Below the pieces are notes generated by a model. That model searched no databases. It saw only the letters and a list, made by a program, of their open reading frames with translations, and was not told where the DNA came from. The position numbers were made by a program, and so were the translations under genes. From Nemertoderma westbladi (Eukaryota; Xenacoelomorpha; Nemertodermatida; Nemertodermatidae), in NCBI GenBank assembly GCA_032718475.1, contig JAUCBJ010004643.1, positions 1-64,000 of the forward strand: a DNA stretch of 64,000 nt, in the 5' to 3' direction. Positions 45,501 to 56,159 of this stretch are shown in pieces. Within the stretch, counting starts at the first letter, position 1. Each line of letters begins with the position of its first letter.

Positions 45501-46065
45501 ACGTCAGGTAAGTCAGTACGACGTGTACATTGAACATGTGTTGTCTGTTGTGGCAACCAATGCACAACGACTACCTTCCGACCTCTACCCCGTAGTCGAC
45601 ATGAGTCTCCACCCCTTCCGGCCAGGTAATGTGACCCTCCCACAAACAACTTCCGGTTACGTATATTGCCTGATCTCTAGACCCTGTCCCAACGTCACTT
45701 ATATAGGGGAGTCACAGAGTCTGGTATCTGCCCTAAAGAACCACAACCAAGGGGGTACATTTGGCACTAGTGATGATTTTACATCCAACATTTCACTAAG
45801 ACCATGGGCAGTGCTCGCCTTCTTCACTGGGTTCGACTATCAACTTGGAACCAGTTACCAACGGCAACAGGTCATAGCTGGTTGGAAACTTCGGATAAAC
45901 GAGCTGTACGATTGGACCAATGCTCCCCCAAAGGAAGTATTGGTCGCAGCTCACGACACGTTGCAAATCCACAAACCCTTCCATCCAGACTTAAATCTCG
46001 TAGTTTGTGGAAGCCTTAAGGATCCTCCTGATTTTTTAAAGAGACCTACCGATAAACAAAACTAA
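42505..46065 (+). CDS. Rep-helicase polyprotein, part 3: Rep tyrosines, Pif1-like helicase, GIY-YIG domain, 1,186 aa
   Basis: Begins with the end of the Rep domain: SRYCVKYAAG with Tyr83 and Tyr87, the YxxxY pair that nicks and rejoins DNA in Helitrons. The helicase follows: Walker A GPPGTGKT (569-576), Walker B-like FVEEIGT (about 656-662, Glu in place of the usual Asp), GDTKQLPPV (695-703), NHFVRS, MRVTRND, ATIHR (about 937-941) and a final LISRLELL with the motif VI Arg. Then comes a GIY-YIG domain at about 1051-1140: GYVYCLIS, TYIGES and LKNHN. By eye the usual catalytic Arg of the helix after YIG is Ala and the later Glu is Ile, so nuclease activity is doubtful. The stop is at 46063-46065. 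Rolling-circle transposition is the expected role; the GIY-YIG function is unknown. Confidence 0.88.
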   Translation: MDIIMKSYQTIIPRKRYRSTNDGMATINEYGTFQLHAPIRAGKHFYASEYTYPIFSPCNNRLFAATQCNDNLLVCDGCTSSRYCVKYAAGAEEKRDVRFTAGQASANVVHAQEDELKNIKISGPAILRKEELEKQASKQKTVFARLVGAPELGWHILHLPVTVPSSEFIHIPTTSIENRAGVVMPWKNQNPKHPAHTECERVRSQLLYLPSHRHFTSNQTMTMVDQQDSIISVDLMTVFCLRPPELLFVLRPKLYLTWFAQIKLPSKKSEIKSIHERKLRTNIRESMWVDGTNHIVQLRPSAVNELKSYCTNYNCKHANDSERVTDNMLSIIHLIELNDKQVTNNYIYQNCIFKDKIPIACDRTITPMNPVKFLVHLLLSMGEFITEIDLFLVPTMRDSFIRAGLLPAAGPYTQENVDQILTKYQWEQLRHVPGGVRMSDKYNIVAADHVLQNLILNNEVTTYDTPTVLLSTLQEENTIKIAGMLHDLKLATIRALKFDVAIVNMPSLDELMAATLERPLPWKPQLGMAPGQSQESMEEQKYAIECITRAVDRLLSGHHSYSKFPVILGPPGTGKTLVMCYGAVYAIAGGANIIFTSLAAERAVKFGGIHIHQLLPIPVIDHEGGITNVTVNSEQTVRKLHNHKEKLAYLRNLHVLFVEEIGTVSAEMFAVLDQVLRHVRENDSPLGGVLMIATGDTKQLPPVKGHPIWVSTHMFTTFNIILLNHFVRSALDPDLIRVNTLIRKLHLSEDEIIEYTSILSRKCNFVRTWDAVDSSTLRVFGKRKAERQSVKHMLHVVGSSGKECMAVTAEDEESVTGQSAWKSASAATRLLQVLNNRTDEQVLTLFCGAVMRVTRNDLSRKGCFQGQLCVVTSLPTQPLGPFKVMVAPPGQRTVPDDLEGSGWKEYTIRKFQSLSYSVGRGISGRRTQYPLRHFIAATIHRILVDTILKLATAISEVESEYHLWLRSQLIVLISRLELLINLTFVGNKDDILLATSTLLRQVSQYDVYIEHVLSVVATNAQRLPSDLYPVVDMSLHPFRPGNVTLPQTTSGYVYCLISRPCPNVTYIGESQSLVSALKNHNQGGTFGTSDDFTSNISLRPWAVLAFFTGFDYQLGTSYQRQQVIAGWKLRINELYDWTNAPPKEVLVAAHDTLQIHKPFHPDLNLVVCGSLKDPPDFLKRPTDKQN

Positions 46066-49000
46066 TACCCTTTTAATTAAATTATAATATTATACTATTT
46101 TTGAACTAGGCCTACTTCACGGCTATTATAACTTTTAAAAATTTTCAATTTATATTTCAATATTCAATATTATATTCAATATTTATAATATTATTTACAA
46201 CAAAATTACGCATTGGGCGCATCACGACAGATACTCAGAGTATATTTCAATATATACTCAATATATATTGATATATAAATCAATTTCAATATTAATCATA
46301 CTGTAGGTATGATAGTACTTATATGTGTACGTACAGTGTGTATGTATTTTTGTAAATATATGTACTATCATTTTTTGTATTTTTCGTAAGCATCGCATTA
46401 TAGTATAGTGTCCTATACTTTTAATGTAAGAGCGCATAAACAACCTCAAATGGTTATAAACAAATACAGTAAACAATACTGCGGGGGATGTATATAGTAA
46501 ATATATACTACTTAAAGAATTTGGTGTTTGTATTACTGTACATTTGTACATTAATTTATTGGATATGTTTTATTATATATTTTACATTGTACTGTACTGT
46601 TCGATCATTAATGAGCCACGCAATATCGAACATAATTTTTTCGAGTTATTTAATCTATTATAGCCAAGACTTGCTATATTATTATAATGATATGATTATA
46701 CTGTAGCATACTGTATAATGCCGAACAATACTGTACGGAGCTTATACAAAAAGCTACTGTACGGTTGTACTGTACTGTATAATATTTTCAAATAAAAACA
46801 AACTCGTTGAATTCGTAAGAAATTATTTTAGGCCCTATATTTTTCCTTCTTACAACTACTTACTGTACTGCATTATTAGAGGATTCTTCTTTAGAATATT
46901 AAAAAAGCTCCATATTTTGAGAAATTATTAACATTTGGGGTAACCAACACAAAAATATGATCTTTTGGGATTCAACTTTTGGGATCTCTGCCAATTTATA
47001 AATATAGATTTTATATAAATATATTAATTCAATGTGGTATGTTTCTGCAGTAAATAATATAATATAATAATATAAAACAATGGTATTCGAGCATAAATCA
47101 AACCCAATTGATCCACCACTTACTGTAAAATTAATTATTATATGTTATGATATTTAGTAGGTATATTTTATGATTATCAATAATAAAGCGATAACATTTC
47201 CAACCTTATATTTTAATATATTATTTACAAAACTACCCTCCCCGGCACTCTCCCGAAATAAATAAATCCTCCTCAGAGTCAGTTTATCCAGGTGGCGGGT
47301 CTCTTACATCCTGGAAGCGACGGTATAAGAACAATAGAATGAAATTGAAATAAACAAGCAGTGTGATATGTGTGATATCGGTGGGTTCGGTTCCATTTGA
47401 ATGAATCCATTCCTTTATTTTGCCTCATAATTAAAATCAGACAAGGTATGAATTTCTACAGTATCATACAGGGGGGGGGGGGGGGGGGGGGGGGAATAAA
47501 ATCAATACTGCACAACGATGTTCCGAAAGATTTATTAACATACTGTAAATCATCAACATGGTAACAAACAACGAATGTACGTACAGTATATATATGATGT
47601 TTCTTTACATTACAGTAATAATAATATGTACTTTAGGATAATACAGCGGCACTATTATTGTTATAAAATCGTGTGCAAAAGGGGAATTGATTTTGCGAAC
47701 GGGAATTACGGAATTTGATCACACCCGTCTTCAGTGTAAAATATATGTATCAGTATATAATTGCAATGACGTGTGCGACGCGAAAGACTAGAATAAATAA
47801 GAGGCAGATTTCTGAATGTTATCTAATAACAATTAATATTTGTGTTATCGTTACTAATGTAATAATCATTAATACGTATTTGTCATTCTATAAAGTGGGT
47901 GCGATATACAAAATACGTGATTAATCTACTGCAAAAAAATATTTCTACTGTAAAAAATAAAACTGCAACCTATTCTATTGTGTTTAGTTTATTGTTTTGG
48001 TTAAAATAACGTGCCGCTTCTTCGCGCTTTTAGACCTTAAACAGTTTAACCTGTTAATTTACGTGTCTCATGCTGTCTGACTGCCCGCACAAAATATGAC
48101 CACAGCAGAAGCCAGTCTAGCGCGGCGTATGACCCACCGTGTGTGGGAGACTGAATTCTATGGCCAGAGAGAGGGGTAGGCTACTTTGTATTATTCGACT
48201 GATCTCTATAATCTCCAAAAACTATGTTTATTTTCAGGGAAATACCAGCAGTTCCTCTAGATACTGCGCTTTAAATACTGCACAGAGTTATGACTTATAC
48301 TAATTACAATGGATGGTCATGAGACTGCACAGTGTTTACATCCTTTAGGAATGTGTAATTATTCTCTCACACTCACGTCACTAACAATAGTACTGAAATG
48401 CGCTATTTTGCCGACTGTCACCAATTTTACTCACATAAAAGGAGAAATTTAGCTCACGTACGTTGTGGGCTATGAAACAGCATGAACTCATGCAAACCAC
48501 TGTAATTAGAGCCAAGCAATTTTTACTAGTGTTCCCCTCTGCTTACCTCAATAATCAAGAAAACTAAGAGAGTTATCGGTTATTCATAGTATTCTCCAAA
48601 TATAAGCATCGATTAAATTAGTTACAAACCAAAATATATAATAACAGCATAAACAGTATAAATTATGCCATGCCGGTGGTACACAGTACAGCAATAGTGA
48701 AGTACAAGAGAGTACAAGAGATAATATACTGTGTTTTATAACACTCTGTTTATAACAGTCTGGCCACGGATGGTCTCGGGCAAGTTTAGAATATCAGAAT
48801 TAATGATTTTGTCATATTACCGTATACATATGTAAACAAAGAATTCGCAAAGTGAAAATCGCGCTGATTGGCTGAAATATAACATAGGCTCTACGCATAA
48901 AGAAACAGCTGGCTAATTTCATCATGGTAGCTCTGTACTAAAACAGAGGCTAGAGGACATAAGCTAATACTTTGAAATAATGCTGGCCTTTTTGGAGTAG

Positions 49001-49160
49001 TTCGCAAATTGCACCAAAACAACAAATTTTTGCCGCAAAAGCTTTAACACCGCTCCCAGAAAATGGGACTCAAGTCTATAATATATATATAGAGTCACAG
49101 TTTCTAATAAATTTACTACTCGAAACAATCAATCCTTTTTTCTAGAACAAGTTACTTTTT
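46066..49160. other. AT-rich intergenic DNA downstream of the Helitron-like gene
   Basis: Very AT-rich, with tattcaatatt palindromes at 46130-46280 and a dense cluster of tactgta/acagta motifs at 46.5-46.8 kb. An AATAAA at 46791 is the first clear plus-strand poly(A) signal, 0.7 kb after the stop. A 24-G tract lies at 47471. Short frames are low-complexity and not called. Confidence 0.5.
47471..47494. repeat. Poly(G) tract, 24 G
   Basis: Uninterrupted G homopolymer in intergenic DNA. Confidence 0.95.
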
Positions 49161-51241
49161 CTAGTTTTTTAAACTTTTGTATAGTCTTTTTCTCCACAGC
49201 ATGAGCCACTTTACTAGGAGGGCTGTAGGGCAGTAGGAGGGCAATACAATTGTATCAGAAGGGTTTGGGTTGTGGTCGGTGTATCCGCCGGTCGAGGTAC
49301 CCGGTTGATCAATATCCATAGGAGGTCCACTTCTCTCCTGTGGTGGAATTGCGATATCGACATATTTATCGGAGGACCCAAGGGATCGAGGGTGCATAAC
49401 CTTTAAGGCCCGTCTCAGGACAGCAGCTTGTACTGGTCCTGCTTTAGTCATTTGTGCGACTGCCATGGGTGGACCGTGAGTAGTGAGGAATTTTCGGGGT
49501 TTAACAGTTCTTTCTAATTCCCATTCCCTCTCCTTGTACTCATAAGGACATCTGTGGAATTTTTGCAATTCAGGGTGCTCATTTATAAATGTCTCACCAT
49601 ATTCAAGGTCTCGGTTAAAAAACCGATCAAGTTAGAAGAATCAAGATTATTTGGATTAATATTTCTCAAATATTTTCTGACATATTTGGTGGAAATACAC
49701 TCACCAACGCGTTTTATTAATTCGTAGTTGGGAACACGAGTTTTCTGTTCGACTTGGGGAAAGAGATAGGGGTGAAATGCATACACTCCTTCATAAGCTA
49801 GTCCTGGATAATATCAATGGCGCAACTCACAGTGAAGATCTGCGGTAGCTTCCCAAGCTCGTATGTATCGAAGTACAATCTACTCGTCTATGCTTTCGAT
49901 GTCTTGGCTAAAAGGGCAATCCCAACTAGTGTGTCCTTTTAGTTGGCAGTAATGACACTGTGTCATAAACTGGGGGCAGACAGCGAAGATATGCTTATTA
50001 TTAACGCGACAATAAGCACAATAAATCTCCAAGGACAGTTCTCTTACAGCTTGTACCTGCTGAGGTAATTTACGTTTGTCTAAAACATCGTCAGTTTCCT
50101 TTCTGATCTTTTGACGGATCGCTTCAAGTGCATTCCGTACTACACTTTCTTCCACTTCAGTAACAAATTGGATTGGTGCCAAACCAGACCGATTATACAG
50201 GTTGAATGGGGTAAGCATATGTCCTCGTCCCAATCCGGCTGGCTATATAGGGCGAATATCCAAAGAACCAACATCTGAGACACCACCGATTAGTTGTTCT
50301 GGTAAAACCAGATCTTTGAACAAAGAATATAACTCAGGAGGGTCAGTTATACTTTTAGGAGCGAGAGTTTGTGGTCGCACCGAGGGGTGAGGGGGTCTGA
50401 TGGAGTATTCTGGAACTCTGATCATAGGTTTACTCAAGGATCATTTGAGTTGAGCGATCATGGATTGCACGTCGAACAGATGTCGCTCAAAACTCCCGTA
50501 AGTATAGCGCGTGAAACTATGTTTAGTGCAATGTCTCCGCGGATGCTTATAGTGTTCCATTTTTTGATTGGGCATTTGTCACAATAATACCAAAGACGCA
50601 CATCTTGTAGGTGAAATGCTGGCAACCTTTCTCCCATTTTGCAGTATTCTTCCATCTGTTCAAAGCTGTCCAGTACAGCAGGTAGCGGTCGATTCGCTAT
50701 AAGGTACATCATAGTAAATTATAATCATTTAAGTTCGAACATAGGGCATACCTTGAGGATATTGAGTTTCCAAGTTCTGTTGACTAGCAATATTGGGATA
50801 AGTTTCTCGCAGGAACTCCAAATATTCATAAAAGTTCTTGCATTTGTCGGGCTCTTCCACATCTTCTCTTTCGAGACGATTTCTAATAGAGGTTTCATGT
50901 TCGATCTACAGCTTGTCATTCCGACTCCATTGTGCATGAAATTTGAATAGAATCATCTCCGTTTCTGTATCCAAATCATCAGTATCATGTAAATCGATAG
51001 GATGACCAGTAGTTAGGAAATCCATATACGTATCATTTTGATGCGTATAGCGCGAGGTGAATTTTCTATAATCGAATTCGGGCTTAAGCTGTTCCTCTGT
51101 CATCGGTGGTTTGATGTAACATCCATCATCGGCTGTTATAGGTTGACTAGTGTCACCACTCAACAAACTATCGGGAAGCGCTTGTAGAGGTTGCATATAT
51201 TTATCCTTAATACTAAGGTCTTCCTCTATCAATTCAGTCAT
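49161..51241 (-). pseudogene. Gag-like relic with CCHC zinc knuckle, no associated pol
   Basis: Six minus-strand frames in series (50906-51241, 50458-50712, 50243-50437, 49880-50233, 49583-49786, 49161-49568), separated by stops and shifts; four of them share one frame. The clearest motif is CHYCQLKGHTSWDCP at 49880-50233, a perfect Cx2Cx4Hx4C knuckle, preceded by a second Cys pair (YCAYCRVNNKH) and an upstream YYCDKCPIKK. Acid-rich and Pro-rich stretches are typical of Gag. No protease, RT or integrase follows within the 2.9 kb to the Helitron-like gene. Probably a fragment of an LTR retrotransposon; it may or may not relate to the BEL/Pao copy upstream. Confidence 0.6.
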
Positions 51242-52769
51242 AATATGTGTGGGAGTTTATCGATAATAATACAGGCTAGCGAGCGTCGCTGCCTATATCA
51301 GGCTTCCAACTGGCTCCCGGACAGCCTGAGATCCTCAGCGCTGATGTACTGTCGTCACTGTGCCTCTTGCCAATGTAGTAGCTATACAACGTCAACAATA
51401 ACCAGTGCGAGTCACTCCACTGTCCCTCCCAAGGGCTCCAAGATACCAGAGAGAGATAATTATCGCAGGTAAGGGATGACTTTCTCAATTGCGGCTCGCT
51501 ACTGTAAACACACTTTAGTAGTAACATTCACCTATAAATACCCAAATTCGACTTTCATGCCACAATTCGCACAATTTGGGGCCATTTGTCCATTAGTCAA
51601 ATGCCTTCCAGAATGTCACATTGTTGTTGTGTATCCTTAGATACTATACACTATGCATTCTATTCAATGAGGCAAGCTTTCTATTGTTCTCTGACCCTAT
51701 TTAATTCTAGCGTTGTTGTTGCTAAGGTGACATTATGCAAGGCTAGCAGTAGAGATTAGGGTATTTCTCATGCACCCAGATTTGGGATGCTATTTAATAG
51801 CGACTCTAGGGTTATTATTATTCCCTTTATATGTGATGTTTATGAATTTTGTCGGCTATTTAAATGCACACTAGGGGATTCTCTCACACTTGTTGCAATA
51901 AGGTGAATCTCCGCTCCCGTGATCTATTAATTGACTAATTTTGGGGAACATTTTAATAATTGTCTTAAATTGACAATTTTATTTAATTCATGAGAGGATA
52001 TGAATTTAATTTATTCCCGTGAATTTTATTATTTTAAATTAGGATGGGCACCGATTTATTCCAGAACATGTCTGGGGACATTAACCATTGATTCTATAAA
52101 TTTTGTCTTTTAAGTATATCAGTGGGTGCAATGATATATTAATAGACTAGAATTTCAGATAGTCAAAGGGTTTAACAGATTTGCTTAAGCAGATTTACTG
52201 TTAAATTGACATCTTCTACTATACGTATTACTTTAGGACTACGGTATGAGAGCAATATTGCAATAAGCAATGTCAGTGAGAAGAGGCAAGTCATTTCCAA
52301 GGTCTACCCAGAGCTTGGTTTAGCCGAGACACGAGGATCTGAACTTTGCATTCCTAATATACTCTACTTTTACCAATAATACCTAAAGTACAGTAGAACC
52401 AAGGTAGATTGTACTTTAATAAGTAATTCATCTTACTGTATTCACGTATTTATAATAATATACAGACAGTAAGGAAGGGAGAAAAAATGAAATTATTTCC
52501 TATCGTTAACTAAAATATGTGTATTGTAACACTAATTAATATAAACTACGTAAGGCATTGCACTCATTTACTGAATAAATTATAGAATTATTCTACTAAA
52601 TAAAATTAAATAAAATGATTATATTAATATAAAATTACATAGTAAGGCGTACATAAATATAAAAATAAAGACAAATAAAATAATTTAAAGGTTGTCACAA
52701 ACCCACTCCCATAAATAATGAATTATTTAGTACATAGATGTTTATTGGATCTGGGAGGTAGTCGTCGGT
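51242..52769. other. Spacer between two retroelement relics
   Basis: The first 300 bp (51242-51540) is GC-richer and could include LTR or leader sequence of the gag relic; the rest is AT-rich. I found no terminal repeats that pair across the BEL/Pao element. Confidence 0.45.
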
Positions 52770-54512
52770 AGAGTGTCTTGTTTACCGTAGTTCCTGGATA
52801 ACTCTCGGTCTCACTCTAATAGACATAGACGACCAACTGGGCGATTGAGTTGTTGCATCTCAAAGACTATTCCTTTTTTCTTATAATTATGCCTCATCAC
52901 TATGAGTTCTACCGATTGCACTAAACCGTCATCGGATATATGGGTCTTGATGATACGACCTATCTGCCACCTCTTGCGGGGAAGATCTGACTCGACTATT
53001 TGACCATGTCTCCGGAGCTGATATTTTCTTGCTGCTCAAACCATTTAGTTCTGAGTTGCAGCGTCGGAAGATAGTATTTCTTGAAGTGATCTGCGAAATG
53101 GTAGGATAACAACGGCATAAGTTGCCAAGTCTGTTTGCTGTATTCATCCCCATCATTAATATCTGAAGCGGAAAGCATGGCCACCGGCTTCTTGAGTAGA
53201 AAATGCGCGGGTGTTAATGCTTCAAGGGAATCTGGACTCGAGGAGACTGGCATAAGCGGTCTCTCATTCACTTAGGCGGCGATTTCTTCCAACAGCATTT
53301 GCAGGAGTTCATCAGTGAGATACGCGCGGCAGGGCACTACAAAGTCAAATGCAGTCTTGACACTGCGTATAAGTCTCTCCCAACTTCCTACCCACCAAGG
53401 AGCATCTTTGGCGTTGAAGGCCCAGCTGGATGCTGTCACTTTCAGCTGATTGTCTGCCTGTCTTTGGTTCCAGTCGTTGACATAAGCTTTAATCTCGTTG
53501 TTGGCTCCGATGAAGTTTGTACCTTCCGATCGCATGGTGTTGCTAATCCCAAAACGAGCGATTTGTCGGCGCAAACTGAGTGTGAAACTATTGGTAAATA
53601 AATCATTCACCATTGTCCAGATGAATCGCTCTACAAGTCATACAAACAAATATAATGCACCATTGCTTGACTATAGTTCTAGCGCGATACACTTCAATAG
53701 GGCCCAATAAATCCACACCGGTATTAGTAAAGGGTGGTTCATAACAGCTTACTCTTTCCCTAGGTAATTCTGCCTCTCGCTGGGTTAAAGGCCTACAAAA
53801 TGCTTTCCTACAGGGTATACAGTTCCTAAGAACTTGATTTAGCGCTTTCGTGGATTATTAAAATAATAGCGGGCTTTAACTTTGCTAAGAACTCGTTCCC
53901 TACCGGCATGATAAAGCCTACTGTGTACATCTACAATCATCTTGATTTGTATCTCAAGATTTCTAACTAGTATGGGAAAGAGAGGGGTGCATTGGTTAAT
54001 CTCCCTCCAACACATATTAATCCATCAGATATCATGCTAGAAAATGAATCCTTTAAGCGCATCTGCGGATTTCTCAACAACAGGAAATACTTCTCAGGAT
54101 CCTCATGATATTGTAGAAGTCTCAGTAGTTGCTTGTAGGTATCATCATGCTCCTGGTAAGTGATATTGTCAGCAAGAAACTTGTTAGATAGCCAATAAGT
54201 GGGAAGGTCTTTGATGGCATTGACCTCTTTGACTACTCCTGGGATGGCGTCACCGGTTGTCGTAGGCTTGGAATAGTGATGATGGAAACACAGTTTTAAA
54301 TAGGTTATGGCTTTACAAAGCCTATTCCAAGAACTATAATATGCCATTGCTCTCTGAATAATAGGAGAGATTCCTTCAGAGACATCAGGTATACCAGTCT
54401 TCCAATCTCGCTCTCGAGTACTAACAACCGCCTTACCTGGGACTCGCTTAGGATCTTTAGATATTTCCTCGTTATGATCCTTATTGGAGTCATCGGCCGA
54501 ATGCAGTACCAA
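52770..54512 (-). pseudogene. BEL/Pao integrase, fragmented
   Basis: Frame 53967-54512 carries the integrase N-terminal region ending in DGLICVGGRLTNAPLSFPY, typical of Pao integrases. Frame 53272-53613 holds the core with EGTNFIGANNEIK and WWVGSWERLIRSVK; the normal SDNGTNF reads SEGTNF, so a catalytic Asp seems lost. Frame 52996-53271 has SLEALTPAHFLL and the YLPTLQLRTKW C-terminal block, continuing in broken frame to about 52770. Non-functional. Confidence 0.85.
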
Positions 54513-54613
54513 CAGATCTATCGCCGGTTTGAACAGTTTGGATTTACCTGTCCGAGTTTTTGGTTTAACGGTCTCCGCTTCCTTGGCTTGTCTGATCTCA
54601 GCAGCAGTAAGAT

Positions 54614-54628
54614 GGGGGGGGGGGGGGG
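54614..54628. repeat. Poly(G) tract, 15 G, inside the BEL/Pao relic
   Basis: G homopolymer between the RNase H and integrase remnants. On the minus strand it reads as a Pro run, absent from normal BEL proteins. Confidence 0.9.
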
Positions 54629-54629
54629 C

Positions 54630-55479
54630 ATTCCTCCTTTTTACTTAGGATGTCAGGGCCACCTAACCAATCTGGCTATCTGTCAGTTCCTTAGGTGTAG
54701 CTCCTATGGAGGCAATGTCATCAGCTGGATTAATAGTCCCAGGGCAATGTCTCCATTGGTCTATATTCGTGCAACTAAGTATAACATCTACTTGGTTAGT
54801 GACAAAGGCGCTGAACTTGCAGACTTCGTTAGTAAGATATTCTAGAACGAGTAATGCATCTGTCCAATCTATCGTAAGAGCTAAGAGCTAAGAACTCTAT
54901 CGTAAGAGTTAGGTTCCACAGCCTCTTGGGTAAAGAATCGCAGTGCGTGTTAATCGCTCAGTTTAGAATTATATCGCTCCACTACCTCGTTTAGCTCGTC
55001 ATCCTCATAGACCAACAACTCTTTGTTCTGTTGTATTAAATTACGCAGTTCGGTTTGTTTTGTCCAAGTTTCATTCTCGGTGAGGGGTTCGATCGTATTG
55101 TCCTCATCGTACAACACTTGAATTTTGTCGTTATCTGATTAGCATGGAGTTTCCTCAGCTGAAATAACCTCATTGTTCACAGTTTCCACACTCTCACATA
55201 CCTGATTAATATGTTCGTTTTTCATCCTTTCTCGGAGAGTGCGTCCGGATGGTCCCGTGAAGTACCAACCCACCCTAGTTCGTCCCGCGTAGGTTTGTAG
55301 AGGCTGTGGTCGAGTAGGTCGCTTTTTCAGTGTCTCTAGCGCCTCATGCGCATTCTATCTGAGTAGCATCTGGACTCCAGGATAGTCAGTCTTGAATCTG
55401 GGGACTCTATACCGCTGGGCAAAGGTGTTCTCGTCCCAGTTATAAGGTTCTACCTGACTGGTGGCAAAGTTCTTAATAG
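54630..55479 (-). pseudogene. BEL/Pao pre-RT and RNase H remnants; RT core deleted
   Basis: In broken minus frames, 55200-55470 shows the segment between protease and RT (an RTRVGWYFTGPSGRTL-like stretch), and 54650-54880 shows the RNase H end (WRHCPGTINPADDIAS, GATPKELTDS). The polymerase motifs that should lie between are absent, so there was an internal deletion. Confidence 0.7.
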
Positions 55480-56151
55480 CTACCATTTTAATAGACCTAA
55501 GATTGTCGTTACCAGATTTATCCTGTGGCTAGATAGTGATCCCACATAGAAGTCCGTCAATACTGTAGATTTCCATACCTGCATGATCCTGGAAAGGTTA
55601 AGCTTAATTTGAAATTTCTCCTGGCCTGCAAATATGTCCTCGGCTAAAACTTTGTTGATAAAGGTGCCTGTACTACCTGAATCTAGGAGGGCTTTAATAA
55701 TCAATCTCTTACCATGTCCATGTATCCTGAGCTGCACCACGGGAAATTCTCTTATGCCAATAGATGGTTGTGAGACCTTCCACGAGAAATGTTTATCTGG
55801 AATGGATAGTTGGATTTCCTCTCCATCGGTTGCCACCTCATGGGTAAGGGCTCTATATACGGCTGTGTTGATCATGTAACATGATTCGTTTTCATCAGAA
55901 AACTCGTCCATATAGAATCCTTCCTTCTCCGAACTCTGGTCAGTATCATTCACGTCACTGAACTGGAAGTGCAACTCTGCTTCACTCACCTTATCAAACT
56001 CGCTATGTAATAACGAGTGATGTTTAGCTCCACATTTAGCACACCTAGCGTCTGAATAGCAAGTTTTCCTCTGATCACCTCTACTCAAACAATTGTAACA
56101 TACCCTCTTATCCCAAGTTACACTATGCCTGTCCTTAAGGTCTTTTTTCAA
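55480..56151 (-). pseudogene. BEL/Pao zinc knuckles and aspartic protease, 223 codons
   Basis: Open for 223 codons. Near the N-terminus are two Cys clusters: CYNCLSRGDQRKTC, a CCHC knuckle with Asp at the His position, and CAKCGAKHHSLLH. Near residues 150-165 the protease motif ALLDSGSTGTFI appears. The pairing is characteristic of BEL/Pao Gag-Pol junctions. The first knuckle probably no longer binds zinc. The frame is cut off from Gag upstream and from RT downstream. Confidence 0.85.
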
Positions 56152-56159
56152 GAATTCCT

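Larger units (their letters stand above)
33626..46065. mobile_element. Helitron-like rolling-circle element (extent of its genes)
   Basis: The span covers a divergent pair: a minus-strand putative single-strand-binding protein gene and a plus-strand multi-domain Rep-helicase-GIY-YIG gene. Helitron-family transposons use an HUH Rep nuclease fused to a Pif1-like helicase and sometimes carry an RPA-like gene, so the pairing fits. The true ends are not visible: I found no convincing 5'-TC and hairpin-CTRR ends and no terminal repeats, so the coordinates only delimit the genes. Confidence 0.65.
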
